A DNA stretch of 33,272 nt. Source: Burkholderiales bacterium. GTDB taxonomy: Bacteria; Pseudomonadota; Gammaproteobacteria; Burkholderiales; Casimicrobiaceae. The notes below the pieces were generated by a model. The model saw only the letters and a program-made list of their open reading frames with translations. It searched no databases and had not been told where the DNA came from. The stretch covers positions 1-33,272 of the forward strand of contig JADZDA010000009.1 in the NCBI GenBank assembly GCA_020851255.1, read 5' to 3'. Within the stretch, counting starts at the first letter, position 1. Every line of letters begins with the position of its first letter. The position numbers and the translations under genes were made by a program. Of the stretch, positions 23,100 through 31,752 are shown in pieces.

Positions 23100-23834
23100 T
23101 CACCCCGGATGACGCGCGCGCAGCAGCGAGACGGCCTCCCGGTGCGCGGCGATCGCCGGCGCGAGCACCGCCGGATCGATCCGGATTCGCTCGCCCGACC
23201 CGGCTTCGCGTTCCGGGTCCGCGAGTACCCGGCCGGTACGGATGTTCGGCGACGGATCGCCCAGTCCGGGCGCCCCGGTGAGGGGGAACGTCCGGTACCG
23301 CGATTCGAGCGGCGACGCGAGTCCGAGCCAGCGCGCGATCCGCGCGAGCGCGGCATCGGTGTCGTCGACGAGCGACTCCGAGGCCACGAAGAGCGCACGC
23401 GATCCGGCGCGCGCGCCGGTCGCCACGATTCCGGCGAGCCGGTCGATGTAGTACGACACCGCGCCCTCGGGCGTCGTCGCGATGTTCTCCGGACTATTGG
23501 CCTGCTCGCGCGCGACCTTGACCACGCTGGGTATCGTCGTCACCGGGTCGCGCACCAGCAGCAGCAGCCGAAGCTCGGGCGTGCGGATCACGTCGTCCGA
23601 CATCGTCCCCTCGTTGTGCAGGATCTTGTCGAGCAGCCAGCGGCCCTTGCGGCGCTCGCCGGTGTTCTGCTCGATCCGCGGTCCCATCGCCGACAGGTCG
23701 TAGCGCGATTCGTAGGCCCGCAGCTGCTCGGCGTAGCCGTCGATCTCCGGGTGGCTCCCGAGGATGTGCGTGAGCAGCGTCGAGTAGCTGCGCATGTGGG
23801 AGATCACGAACAGGTAGCCGGTCTGTCGTCGCAT
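23100..23834 (-). CDS. Sulfotransferase-family protein
   Basis: The 244-residue protein resembles bacterial sulfotransferases, which transfer sulfate from PAPS. The N-terminal 5'-phosphosulfate loop is ISHMRSYSTLLTHIL (about 11-25), reached directly after a short strand (GYLFV). The 3'-phosphate-binding segment is LLLLVRDPVTTIPSVVKV. The acceptor is unknown and could be a lipid, glycan or small molecule. The start at 23834 is chosen because the family fold starts there; no strong ribosome-binding site is present and the frame is open to 24233. It is monocistronic and divergent from the MgtE-type gene. Confidence 0.8.
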   Translation of the reverse strand: MRRQTGYLFVISHMRSYSTLLTHILGSHPEIDGYAEQLRAYESRYDLSAMGPRIEQNTGERRKGRWLLDKILHNEGTMSDDVIRTPELRLLLLVRDPVTTIPSVVKVAREQANSPENIATTPEGAVSYYIDRLAGIVATGARAGSRALFVASESLVDDTDAALARIARWLGLASPLESRYRTFPLTGAPGLGDPSPNIRTGRVLADPEREAGSGERIRIDPAVLAPAIAAHREAVSLLRARHPG

Positions 23835-23991
23835 CGTCGGGAACGTTTCCAGGGACGGGGGGATATCTCGGGTCGGCCGATGGGCGCCCGGCCCCGGAGT
23901 CCGGCCGCCTCGGAGCTGTGGCCGGGCGTAAGCCCGGAGTGCAGCCGCGCCCTGGCCCACCGCCGGGTGTTCGCGATGCGCCGAATTGGAG

Positions 23992-23997
23992 TATAAG
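23992..23997 (+). promoter_or_regulatory. Candidate -10 element (TATAAG) for the MgtE-type gene
   Basis: TATAAG matches five of six positions of the -10 consensus and sits in a short AT-rich run (AATTGGAGTATAAGG), giving a leader of about 70 nt before ATG 24073. The -35 region is poor. No M-box-like structure is evident in the leader. Confidence 0.25.
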
Positions 23998-24072
23998 GCG
24001 CGGTATCCGGCGCCGGCCCGGGTCGTTGCATGTCGCCGGATGGCACCCGATCCGACCAGAGGGAGTTTATCG

Positions 24073-25089
24073 ATGCGGCTGCGACGCAAGAAGGCCGGTG
24101 CCGACGACCATCCGTATCCGGAGCGCTCGGTCGGCCGGATGATGGAACCGCCGCTCGCGGTGTTCGTCCCCGAGCAGACGGTCGGCGAGGCGATCGATTC
24201 GATCCGCGAACTCGTCAAGCAGGCGTTCATCACCTACGCCTGGGTGCTCGAGGTCGACGGCAAGCTGGTCGGCGTGATCACGATGCGCGACCTCCTGTTC
24301 TCCGAGCGCAGCGCCAAGCTCGGCGAGGTGATGCTGCGCCAGGTGTTCGCGCTGCGCGCCGACCTGCCGATGCTCGACGCGATGAAGCTCACGCTCGACA
24401 AGCATTTCCCGGTCTACCCGGTCGTCGACGCCGAGGGCCGGCTCCTGGGCACGGTGCGCGGCCAGAAGATGTTCGAGGCGCAGGCGGTCGAGTTGACCGC
24501 GCAGGCCGGCGCGATGGTCGGTGTCACCGGCGAGGAACGGCTCGCCACCCCGTGGCTGCGCAGCCTGTGGTTCCGCCACCCCTGGCTGCAGCTCAACCTG
24601 CTGACCGCGTTCGTCGCCGCCGGCGTCGTCGGCGCCTTCGAGGGCACGCTCGAGAAGATCGTGCTGCTCGCCGTGTTCCTGCCGGTGCTCGCCGGCCAGT
24701 CGGGCAATACCGGCTGCCAGTCGCTCGCGGTCACGCTGCGCGGCATGACGCTGGGCGAACTCAAGCCGGGCGGGACGCCGGCCGCGGTGACCAAGGAAGC
24801 GATCCTCGGCCTCTGCAACGGCGCGCTGGTCGGCGTGACCGCCGGCCTGGGCATGTTCGCCTACGCCTGGATGCAGGGCAACGCGCAGGCGCTCACGCTC
24901 GCGTTCGTCACCTTTCTCGCGATGATCGTCGCCTGCGTGGTCAGCGGTGTCTCCGGCGTGCTCGTGCCCACCGCGCTGCAGCGGATGGGGGCCGACCCCG
25001 CGACCGCCTCGAGCATCTTCCTGACGACCGCGACCGACGTCGTCAGCATGGGATCGTTCCTGGGACTCGCGACGCTGATCCTGCTCTGA
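24073..25089 (+). CDS. MgtE-type divalent cation transporter lacking the N domain
   Basis: The 338-residue protein contains a CBS pair (about 22-145) followed by the MgtE membrane domain of about five helices (175-338). The membrane domain shows the family signature AGQSGNTGCQSLAVTLRG and a conserved Asp near the end (D322 in LTTATDVVSMGSF), equivalent to the pore Asp of Thermus MgtE. The helical N domain of full-length MgtE (about 450 residues) is absent, so magnesium-dependent gating may differ. AGAGGGAG lies 8 bases before ATG 24073. It is probably a Mg2+ or other divalent cation importer. It converges on the antiporter gene. Confidence 0.88.
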   Translation: MRLRRKKAGADDHPYPERSVGRMMEPPLAVFVPEQTVGEAIDSIRELVKQAFITYAWVLEVDGKLVGVITMRDLLFSERSAKLGEVMLRQVFALRADLPMLDAMKLTLDKHFPVYPVVDAEGRLLGTVRGQKMFEAQAVELTAQAGAMVGVTGEERLATPWLRSLWFRHPWLQLNLLTAFVAAGVVGAFEGTLEKIVLLAVFLPVLAGQSGNTGCQSLAVTLRGMTLGELKPGGTPAAVTKEAILGLCNGALVGVTAGLGMFAYAWMQGNAQALTLAFVTFLAMIVACVVSGVSGVLVPTALQRMGADPATASSIFLTTATDVVSMGSFLGLATLILL

Positions 25090-25147
25090 TCCGGCGCGCA
25101 GGCGCGCGCGAAGGCCGCGCGGCGCGTCCGTTGCGGGACGCCCCCGG

Positions 25148-26470
25148 TCAGGACCGGTGGCCGGCCGCCTGCGCCTCGGCGAGCTTGCGGTTCATTTCGT
25201 CGCGCTGCTCGGCCATCTTCGTGACCTGCTCGCGGATCGCGGGATAGCGCCGCAGGATTTCGTCGAAGTCGCTGCGCGTGAGCTTGAGGAACTTGCAGTA
25301 GTCGAGCGCCGTGACGTCGGCGGAGCGGGTGCCGCCGCTGATGAGCGCCATCTCGCCGAAGAAGCTGCCTGCGCCGAGCCGTATGTGCTTGCCGGCGACG
25401 ACCACCTCGACCTCGCCCGACGAAACGAAGAACACGGCGTCGGCCTCGTCACCGTGGCGGATGATCCGCTCGCCCGGCTGCGCCGCGTGCGGCAGCAGGT
25501 GCAGCAGCACGACTTCGCGCTGCTCCGAGGTCAGGCTCGAGAACATCGGGAAGTGCGCGACCAGCTCCTCGGGCGACATCGTCTTGTGCGCGGCGGCCTT
25601 CGCCTCGGCCGCGATACGGGCGTTCTCGAGGTCCTGCACGAGCAGCGCGAACTTCGGGGCCCGCGCGTCCTCGACGATCGTCCGGACGCCGGGTCGCGCG
25701 AGGGCCGCGGCGGTGATCGCGGTTCGGCCGGCGAACACGAGTCCGTTGAGCGTGATCGAGATGATCGATCCGGCGAGCAGCAGGGACAGGCCCTCCGGCG
25801 GCAGCAACGCGAAGCCGATGCCCAGCCCGGCGAGGATGAACGAAAACTCGCCGATCTGCGCGATCGACCCGGCCACGTACGTCGCCGTGCTCAATGGAAA
25901 GCCCATCGCCAGCACGATCGCGGTCGCGTTGAGCGCTTTCACGACCAGGATGAACGCGAGGATCGCGGCGACCATCAGCGGCTCGCGCCAGAGTATCGAC
26001 GGGTCGAACAGCATGCCGACCGACACGAAGAAGAGCACGGCGAACGCGTCCTGCAGCGGCAGCGAGTTCGCCGCCGCCTTGTGCGACAGGTCCGACTCGT
26101 TCAGCACGACCCCGGCGAAGAACGCGCCGAGTGCGAAGGAGACGCCGAAGAGCTCCGCCGACCCGAAAGCGATGCCGAGCGACAACGCGAGCACCGCCAG
26201 CGTGAACAGCTCGCGCGAGCCGGTCCGTGCGACCTGCCGCAGGATCCACGGCAGCACCCGGGGACCGACCAGCAGGACGATCGCGCCGAACGCGGCGACC
26301 TTCACCAGCGTCAGCGCGAGCGACGCGACCAGTCCGTGTTCGCCGGCACCGCCGGGAACCTTGCCGCCGAGCGCCTCGGCGAGCGCGGGCAGCAGCACGA
26401 GGACCATGACCATCGTCAGGTCTTCGACGACCAGCCATCCGATCGCGATCCGGCCGTTGGGGGCCGACAT
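25148..26470 (-). CDS. Cation:proton antiporter C-terminal part with cNMP-binding domain
   Basis: The 440-residue frame continues the antiporter begun at 26893, after an in-frame TAG. It carries the remaining membrane helices of a KefB/YbaL-type CPA2 exchanger (family segment NGRIAIGWLVVEDLTMVMVL near the start). A cyclic-nucleotide-binding domain follows (about 310-420), with the phosphate-binding cassette FGEMALISGGTRSADV including the conserved Arg. A short helical tail closes it. The ATG at 26470 directly follows the stop (TAGATG) and GAGGAG lies 9 bases before it, so reinitiation could produce this part separately. Otherwise the whole locus is a pseudogene or the stop is a sequencing error. 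Confidence 0.75.
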   Translation of the reverse strand: MSAPNGRIAIGWLVVEDLTMVMVLVLLPALAEALGGKVPGGAGEHGLVASLALTLVKVAAFGAIVLLVGPRVLPWILRQVARTGSRELFTLAVLALSLGIAFGSAELFGVSFALGAFFAGVVLNESDLSHKAAANSLPLQDAFAVLFFVSVGMLFDPSILWREPLMVAAILAFILVVKALNATAIVLAMGFPLSTATYVAGSIAQIGEFSFILAGLGIGFALLPPEGLSLLLAGSIISITLNGLVFAGRTAITAAALARPGVRTIVEDARAPKFALLVQDLENARIAAEAKAAAHKTMSPEELVAHFPMFSSLTSEQREVVLLHLLPHAAQPGERIIRHGDEADAVFFVSSGEVEVVVAGKHIRLGAGSFFGEMALISGGTRSADVTALDYCKFLKLTRSDFDEILRRYPAIREQVTKMAEQRDEMNRKLAEAQAAGHRS

Positions 26471-26893
26471 CTAGTTGCGCTCCTCGACCCCCTTCAGCAC
26501 CACGACGGTGCTCGCGACCGACAGGCACAAGCCGAGGATCATACCCGCGCCCAGCGTCCACCCCCAATACTTCGCGAGCACGATCCCCACACCGGTGGCA
26601 ATCGCGATCTGGACGACCGCACCGACGACGACGATCCGGCGCACGGCCATCAGGTCGGCGACCGAGAAATGCAATCCGACCCCGAACATGAGCAGGATGA
26701 CGCCGATGTCGGCGAGCTGCCCGGCGATCTGGCTCGTCGCGACCATGTCGGCCGCGTAACGCCCGATCAGGACACCGGCGACCAGATAGCCCACGAGCGG
26801 GGGCAAGCGCAGCCGGGTCGCGATCCAGGCGAAGATGAACGCGAGCACGAATCCCACGGCGAACGTGGCGATGATGGAAACGTCGTGCGGCAT
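26471..26893 (-). CDS. Cation:proton antiporter N-terminal part, ends at in-frame TAG
   Basis: The 140-residue frame starts MPHDVSIIATFAVGFVLAFIF and contains the first helices of a KefB/YbaL-type K+/H+ or Na+/H+ antiporter, including LRLPPLVGYLVAGVLIGRY and GVILLMFGVGLHFS. It ends ...STVVVLKGVEERN-TAG, exactly where relatives continue as EERNLLDxxNGRIA. The next frame resumes in the same phase with no gap, so only one codon is affected (a Leu codon such as TTG to TAG would explain it). Both parts together give about 581 residues, normal for YbaL-like proteins with an extra cyclic-nucleotide domain. Confidence 0.75.
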   Translation of the reverse strand: MPHDVSIIATFAVGFVLAFIFAWIATRLRLPPLVGYLVAGVLIGRYAADMVATSQIAGQLADIGVILLMFGVGLHFSVADLMAVRRIVVVGAVVQIAIATGVGIVLAKYWGWTLGAGMILGLCLSVASTVVVLKGVEERN

Positions 26894-27053
26894 GCGCGGG
26901 CTGGGCGGAGGTCGTGGGCGGGCGTAGGTCGCTGGCGGCGCGGCACCCGGCGGCGGCGATCGTCGCCGGGCCCCCCGGGCAGCCGGATTCTGCCACGTGC
27001 GGGCTCCGGCCGGGTCCGGCGGTCGCGATCGGGCGCGGGATTCGTGTCGCCGG

Positions 27054-28007
27054 CTACGCGGCCCCGCGCGCCGTGGCCACGATCCGCTTCGCAGCCGCGA
27101 CCACGCCCAGAACCGCGAGGCCGGCGGAGACACCGACGATCGCGTCGTAGACGAGCGAGACGACCACGGCGAGCGCCGCACCGGCGCCGGGTCCGCCGCT
27201 CACCGAGGCGGCGACCGACACCGCCGCATGGTGCAACGGCGGCACGCCATGGACGAGGATGCCGCCGCCGACCAGGAACATCGCGGCGGTTCCGGCGACC
27301 GACAGCCCCTTCATCAGCCAGGGCGCGCCGGCGAGGATCGCTGCGCCGAACGACCGCTGCAACCGCGCCCACGCGCCGTCGCCTTCGCGGCGGGCGAGCC
27401 AGAGTCCGGCGTCGTCGAGCTTGACGATACCCGCGACCAGCCCGTAGACGCCGACGGTCATCAGCACGGCGACCGCAGCCAGCACGAGGACGCGCGTCGG
27501 GAACGGCTGCATGCCGACCGTGCCCAGCGCGATCACGATGATCTCGGCGGACAGGATGAAGTCGGTCCGGATCGCGCCCTTGATCCTGTCGCGCTCGATC
27601 GCCGCGAAGTCCGCGTGCGGATCGACCAGCGCGGCCTTGAGCGCCTCGTGCTCCGCGTCGTCCTGCGTGCCGTGCAGTGCGCGGTGCGCCAGCTTCTCGA
27701 CGCCCTCGTAGCAGAGGAAAGCCCCGCCGATCATGAGCAGCGGCGCGATCGCCCAGGGCGCGAACGCGCTGATCGCGAGCGCCGCCGGCACGAGGATCGC
27801 CTTGTTGACCGTCGAACCCTTCGCGACCGCCCAGACGACCGGCAACTCGCGTTCGGCGCGCACGCCGGCGACCTGCTGCGCGTTGAGCGCGAGGTCGTCG
27901 CCGAGCACGCCGGCGGTCTTCTTGCCGGCGACCTTGGTGAGCAGCGCGACGTCGTCCAGGACGCTCGCGATGTCGTCGAGCAGCGCGATCAGTCCGGTGC
28001 CGGCCAT
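27054..28007 (-). CDS. yedI: DUF808 inner-membrane protein (YedI-like)
   Basis: The 317-residue membrane protein matches the DUF808/YedI family in length (about 300) and in motifs. The start is MAGTGLIALLDDIASVLDDVALLTKVAGKKTAGVLGDDLALN, followed by helices including AILVPAALAISAFAPWAI and LLMIGGAFLCYEGVEKL. A charged loop follows (residues about 110-150), then AEIIVIALGTV and further helices. The family has no established function. It starts 39 bases after the dcp stop on the same strand, so dcp and this gene may be cotranscribed. Confidence 0.88.
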   Translation of the reverse strand: MAGTGLIALLDDIASVLDDVALLTKVAGKKTAGVLGDDLALNAQQVAGVRAERELPVVWAVAKGSTVNKAILVPAALAISAFAPWAIAPLLMIGGAFLCYEGVEKLAHRALHGTQDDAEHEALKAALVDPHADFAAIERDRIKGAIRTDFILSAEIIVIALGTVGMQPFPTRVLVLAAVAVLMTVGVYGLVAGIVKLDDAGLWLARREGDGAWARLQRSFGAAILAGAPWLMKGLSVAGTAAMFLVGGGILVHGVPPLHHAAVSVAASVSGGPGAGAALAVVVSLVYDAIVGVSAGLAVLGVVAAAKRIVATARGAA

Positions 28008-28046
28008 CGGAGCGTGCGGTTCGTTCGCGACGTGTGCCCGGCGGCG

Positions 28047-30104
28047 CTAGCGCCCGGGCGTTGCCACGAGCCCGCGATCGGCGAGCATCGGTTCGACGAC
28101 CGGATCGCGACCGCGGAACGCGCGGTACGCGGCGTCGGGGGCGAGCGTGCCGCCGGCCGAATAGACGTAGCGCTCGAGTCTTCCGGCGGTCGCGCGGTCG
28201 AAGACGTCGCCCGCCTCGACGAACGCGTCCCAGCCGTCGGCCTCGAGCACCTCGGCCCACAGGTAGACGTAGTAGCCGGCCGCGTACCAGGATCCGGCGA
28301 ACACATGCTCGAAATGCGGCAACCGGTGGCGCATGACGATCTCGCCCGGCATGCCGATGCGGGCGAGCTCGTTCTGCTCGAACGTCCCGATGTCGACGTC
28401 GCCGCCCTCCGCCGAGTGCAGCGCCATGTCGACCAGCGCGCTCGCGACGTACTCGACGGTTTCGAAGCCCTGGTTGAACCGGCGCGCCGCGTTCATCCGC
28501 TCGACCAGCGCCGCCGGAATCGGTTCGCCGGTGCGCGCGTGCCGCGCGTGCTTGGCGAGCACCGAGGGCTCGAACGCCCAGCGCTCGTAGAGTTGCGATG
28601 GCAGCTCGACGAAATCCTGCAGCACGTTGGTGCCGGACAGGCGCTCCCACGCGGTGTTCGAGAGCAGTCCGTGCAGTCCGTGCCCGAATTCGTGGAACAG
28701 CGTGCGCACGTCGTCGGCCGACAGGAGCGTGGGCTCGCCGGCGGGTGCCTCGACGAAGTTGTTGTTGTTGAGGATGACCGGGAGCACTTCGCCGTCGGAA
28801 TTCGACTGCTCGCGCAGGTACGACATCCACGCGCCGCTGCGCTTGCCCTGCCTCAGGAAGTTGTCGGCCATGAAGAGCCCGACGACCCGCCCGCCGCGCC
28901 GCACTTCGTAGGCGCGCACGTCCGGATGCCAGACCGGGAGCCCCGCGCGCGGCACGAACGCGAGCCCGAAGAGGCGCCCCGCGCAATCGAACATCGCCTC
29001 GGACATCCGCTCGAGCGGGAAATACGGCCTGACCTCGTCCTCGTCGTAGGCGTAGCGCTCGTGCCGGACCTTCTCGGCGTAGTAGCGCCAGTCCCACGGC
29101 TCGATCGGGTGGGTCGCGCCGAGTTTGCGCGCATGGTCGGCGAGCGCGTCGCGTTCGGCGAGCGCCTTCTCGCGCGCCGGGCGCCAGACCCGCTCGAGCA
29201 GGCCCGCGACCGCGCCGGGCGTGCGCGCCATCCGGTCGCCCAGCGCGTAGTCGCCGTAGGTCCGGTGTCCGTGGAGCCGGGCGAGTTCGCGGCGCAGCGA
29301 GAGGATTTCGCGCGCGACCGGCCGGTTGTCGTGTTCGCCGCCGTGCTCGCCGCGCGAGGTCCACATCCGGAACGCGCGCTCGCGCAGGTCGCGCCGGTCC
29401 GCGTGGCTGAGGAACGGCACGACCGCGGAGCGCGACATCGTGACGAACCATGCGTCCGGCTCGCCCCGGTCGATCGCCGCCTCGCGGGCGGAGGCGCGCA
29501 GCTCGGCGGGCAGGCCGGCGAGCTGGGCCTCGTCGCGCAGCAGCAGGCCGCGCGTCTCCTCGTCGTGCCGCACGTTCTGCCGGAACGCGGTGTTGAGCGC
29601 AGCCAGCCGCTCGACGATCGCGGCCACGCGGCGGCGCGAGGTTTCGTCGAGCTTCGCGCCGGCGAGCGTGAAATCGAGGTGGAAGCGCTCGACCAGCATC
29701 CGGGACCCGGCGTCGAGCCCGAGCGCGTCACGCCGCGAGTGCAACTCGTCCAGCCGCGCGTACACGCCGGCGTCGGTCAGGATCGCCTGCCGGTGCGCGG
29801 CGAGCCTGGGCGCGATCTCGCGCTCGACCGCCTCGAGCTCGGGCGAGGTCGCCGACGAGGTCAGCGTGTGGAAGACGTGTTCGAGTCGCGCCTGCGCACG
29901 GCCGGCGCGATCGAGCGCCGCGACCGTGTTGTCGAACGTCGGCGGCGAGCGATCGCCCGCGATCGAGGCGACCGCGTCGCGGTGCGCGCGCATCGAGACG
30001 TCAAAGGCCGGCGGGAAGTGCTCCGGGCGGATGCGATCGAACGGCGGCAGGCCGTAGGGAGCGGTCCAGGGACCGAGCATCGGGTTGTCGACGGGAGCGA
30101 GCAT
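28047..30104 (-). CDS. dcp: Peptidyl-dipeptidase Dcp (M3 metallopeptidase)
   Basis: The 685-residue zinc peptidase releases C-terminal dipeptides from oligopeptides. It follows E. coli Dcp along its length, beginning NPMLGPWTAPYGLPPFDRI. The zinc motif is H471-E-F-G-H475, the third ligand is E500 in DFVELPSQ, and the conserved SGTN and GSWYAAGYYVYLW segments of the active-site lid are present. ATG 30104 is used; a second ATG at 30080 is possible because neither has a good ribosome-binding site. No signal peptide is visible, so it is probably cytoplasmic. It is divergent from the DUF2868 gene and lies just upstream of the DUF808 gene. Confidence 0.93.
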   Translation of the reverse strand: MLAPVDNPMLGPWTAPYGLPPFDRIRPEHFPPAFDVSMRAHRDAVASIAGDRSPPTFDNTVAALDRAGRAQARLEHVFHTLTSSATSPELEAVEREIAPRLAAHRQAILTDAGVYARLDELHSRRDALGLDAGSRMLVERFHLDFTLAGAKLDETSRRRVAAIVERLAALNTAFRQNVRHDEETRGLLLRDEAQLAGLPAELRASAREAAIDRGEPDAWFVTMSRSAVVPFLSHADRRDLRERAFRMWTSRGEHGGEHDNRPVAREILSLRRELARLHGHRTYGDYALGDRMARTPGAVAGLLERVWRPAREKALAERDALADHARKLGATHPIEPWDWRYYAEKVRHERYAYDEDEVRPYFPLERMSEAMFDCAGRLFGLAFVPRAGLPVWHPDVRAYEVRRGGRVVGLFMADNFLRQGKRSGAWMSYLREQSNSDGEVLPVILNNNNFVEAPAGEPTLLSADDVRTLFHEFGHGLHGLLSNTAWERLSGTNVLQDFVELPSQLYERWAFEPSVLAKHARHARTGEPIPAALVERMNAARRFNQGFETVEYVASALVDMALHSAEGGDVDIGTFEQNELARIGMPGEIVMRHRLPHFEHVFAGSWYAAGYYVYLWAEVLEADGWDAFVEAGDVFDRATAGRLERYVYSAGGTLAPDAAYRAFRGRDPVVEPMLADRGLVATPGR

Positions 30105-30299
30105 GGCGGGTCGTGGCACGCTCGTGGCGCGCGGGTTCGGGCCGGTGGGCCCCGGGAGGGGCGTCATTGTGCCATTCGCGCACGGTTCCGTCCCGGTCGG
30201 TGGCCGGGCCCCGCGGCCAGAGGCCGCTTCCCGGGCCCACGGCGACGCCGCCGCGCCCGCCCGCCGCCCTGCGCCGCTCGCCGCCGGTCGTTCGCCGCG

Positions 30300-30305
30300 T
30301 AGAAT
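30300..30305 (+). promoter_or_regulatory. Candidate -10 element (TAGAAT) close to the DUF2868 start
   Basis: TAGAAT matches five of six positions of the -10 consensus. Transcription would start around 30312, within a few bases of ATG 30315, which predicts a leaderless or nearly leaderless mRNA. No good -35 hexamer is visible. Confidence 0.3.
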
Positions 30306-30314
30306 CGTCCCGCG

Positions 30315-31733
30315 ATGGATGAACGATCGGCCCTCGTCGTCACCGCGGTTCGCGCCGCCGAGACCGCCGACGCGCTGCGCCAGCCCTGGACCGACGCCGA
30401 CCGCGCGTGGGCGAGCCGGGCGGCGGCGGAGGTCGTCGGCGAGTCCGCGTCCGGCGAGGCGTTCCTCGCGCGCCGCGCCCGGCTCGCGCTCGAGCGCCTG
30501 GACGATCGCGTGCCGGCGATCGGCCGGGCGGTCGCGGCGCTGGGGTGGCGGCCGTGGATCGGCGCCGCGCTCGTCGCCGGCGGGTTCGTGGCCGGCTTCG
30601 CCGCCGACCGGATCGCAGACGCCCAGCGCGTGAACATCCTCGCGCCGCCGGTGCTCGCGCTTCTCGCCTGGAATCTCGCGATCTACGCGATCCTGGTCGC
30701 GCGCCTCGTCGTCCATTACGGCGAGCCGGTCGCCTCCGGCGGCCTGCGACGGCTGGTCGCGCGGGTGGCCGGCGGCAGCGCGCGCGACGCCAAGGGAGCG
30801 GCGGCCGATGCGGTGGGCGCCCTCGCGCGCGACTGGGCGGCATTGGCCGCGCCGCTGTACGCGGCCCGGTCGGCGCGCATCCTCCATCTCGCCGCCGCCG
30901 CGCTCGCGATGGGCGTGGTCGCCGGCCTGTACCTGCGCGGCATCGCCTTCGAATACCGCGCCGGCTGGGAGAGCACGTTCCTCGAAGCGCCGGCGGTCCG
31001 CGCGATCGTCGCGGCGCTCTACGCACCGGGCGCCGCGGTCACCGGCCTCGCGGTACCGCCGGTCGAGGCGATCGCCGCGATCCGCGCGCCGGACGGCGAG
31101 ATCGCGGCGGGCTGGCTCCATCGGATCGCCGCGACGCTGATCGTCGTGGTCGTCGTGCCGCGCATCCTGCTCGCGCTCGTCGCCGGCTGGGTCGAGACGC
31201 GGCGGTCGCGGACGATGCCGGTCGGGCTCGACACGCCGTACTTCCAGCGGCTGCTGCGCGGATTCCGCGGCGGGCCGGCCCGCGTACGCGTCGTTCCCTA
31301 CAGCACGACGCCCACCGCGGAGGCGCGGGTCGGAATCGAGCGCATCGTCGCGCGCGTGTTCGGCGGCAGCGCCGCGCTGGCGATCGTTGCGCCGGTCGCC
31401 TACGGCAGCGACGAGCCGGTAGCCCCGCTCGTCGATCCGGGCGACACCGTCCTGGCGCTGTTCAACGCCACGGCGACGCCGGAGCCCGACGTACACGGCG
31501 AGTTCCTCGCGGCGATCCGCTCGCGGGCCGCGGCGCTCGTCGCGCTGGTCGACATCGATGCGCTCGTGCGCGTGCGCGGCGGCGACACGGCGGCGGTCGA
31601 ATCGCGGATCGAGGCGTGGCGCGCGGTCGCGCGCGACGCGGGCGTCGCGCTGGTCGCGGCGGGCCTCGCCGATCCCGACCTCGCCGACGTCGAGGAAGCG
31701 CTCGACGACGCGCTGGGTGGGGCGGGCGCATGA
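30315..31733 (+). CDS. DUF2868 membrane protein
   Basis: The 472-residue protein is a DUF2868 member. It has a soluble N-terminal helix-rich part (1-75), several membrane helices (about 79-100, 110-132, 190-212, 270-292) and a C-terminal soluble Rossmann-like part (from about 320), with strands AALAIVAPVAYGS and GDTVLALFNATATPEPDVHG. The family is uncharacterised and is usually found next to a DUF3482 GTPase, as here. The TGA (31731-31733) overlaps the ATG of an 8-codon mini-ORF leading to the GTPase gene. The two proteins probably work together at the inner membrane. Confidence 0.85.
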   Translation: MDERSALVVTAVRAAETADALRQPWTDADRAWASRAAAEVVGESASGEAFLARRARLALERLDDRVPAIGRAVAALGWRPWIGAALVAGGFVAGFAADRIADAQRVNILAPPVLALLAWNLAIYAILVARLVVHYGEPVASGGLRRLVARVAGGSARDAKGAAADAVGALARDWAALAAPLYAARSARILHLAAAALAMGVVAGLYLRGIAFEYRAGWESTFLEAPAVRAIVAALYAPGAAVTGLAVPPVEAIAAIRAPDGEIAAGWLHRIAATLIVVVVVPRILLALVAGWVETRRSRTMPVGLDTPYFQRLLRGFRGGPARVRVVPYSTTPTAEARVGIERIVARVFGGSAALAIVAPVAYGSDEPVAPLVDPGDTVLALFNATATPEPDVHGEFLAAIRSRAAALVALVDIDALVRVRGGDTAAVESRIEAWRAVARDAGVALVAAGLADPDLADVEEALDDALGGAGA

Positions 31734-31752
31734 CCGGGCGGGAGGACGACGA

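Noticed and set aside
23922-23937. Hairpin CCGGGC-GTAA-GCCCGG between the sulfotransferase and MgtE-type genes
   Set aside because: It lies in a divergent gap where a terminator is not needed. The short stem is ordinary for such GC-rich DNA.
23998-24072. Possible magnesium riboswitch before the MgtE-type gene
   Set aside because: The leader is only about 70 nt and lacks the long paired architecture of an M-box.
23835-24233. N-terminal extension of the sulfotransferase to 24233
   Set aside because: The extension overlaps the start of the MgtE-type gene, and the fold begins at residue M of the 23834 start.
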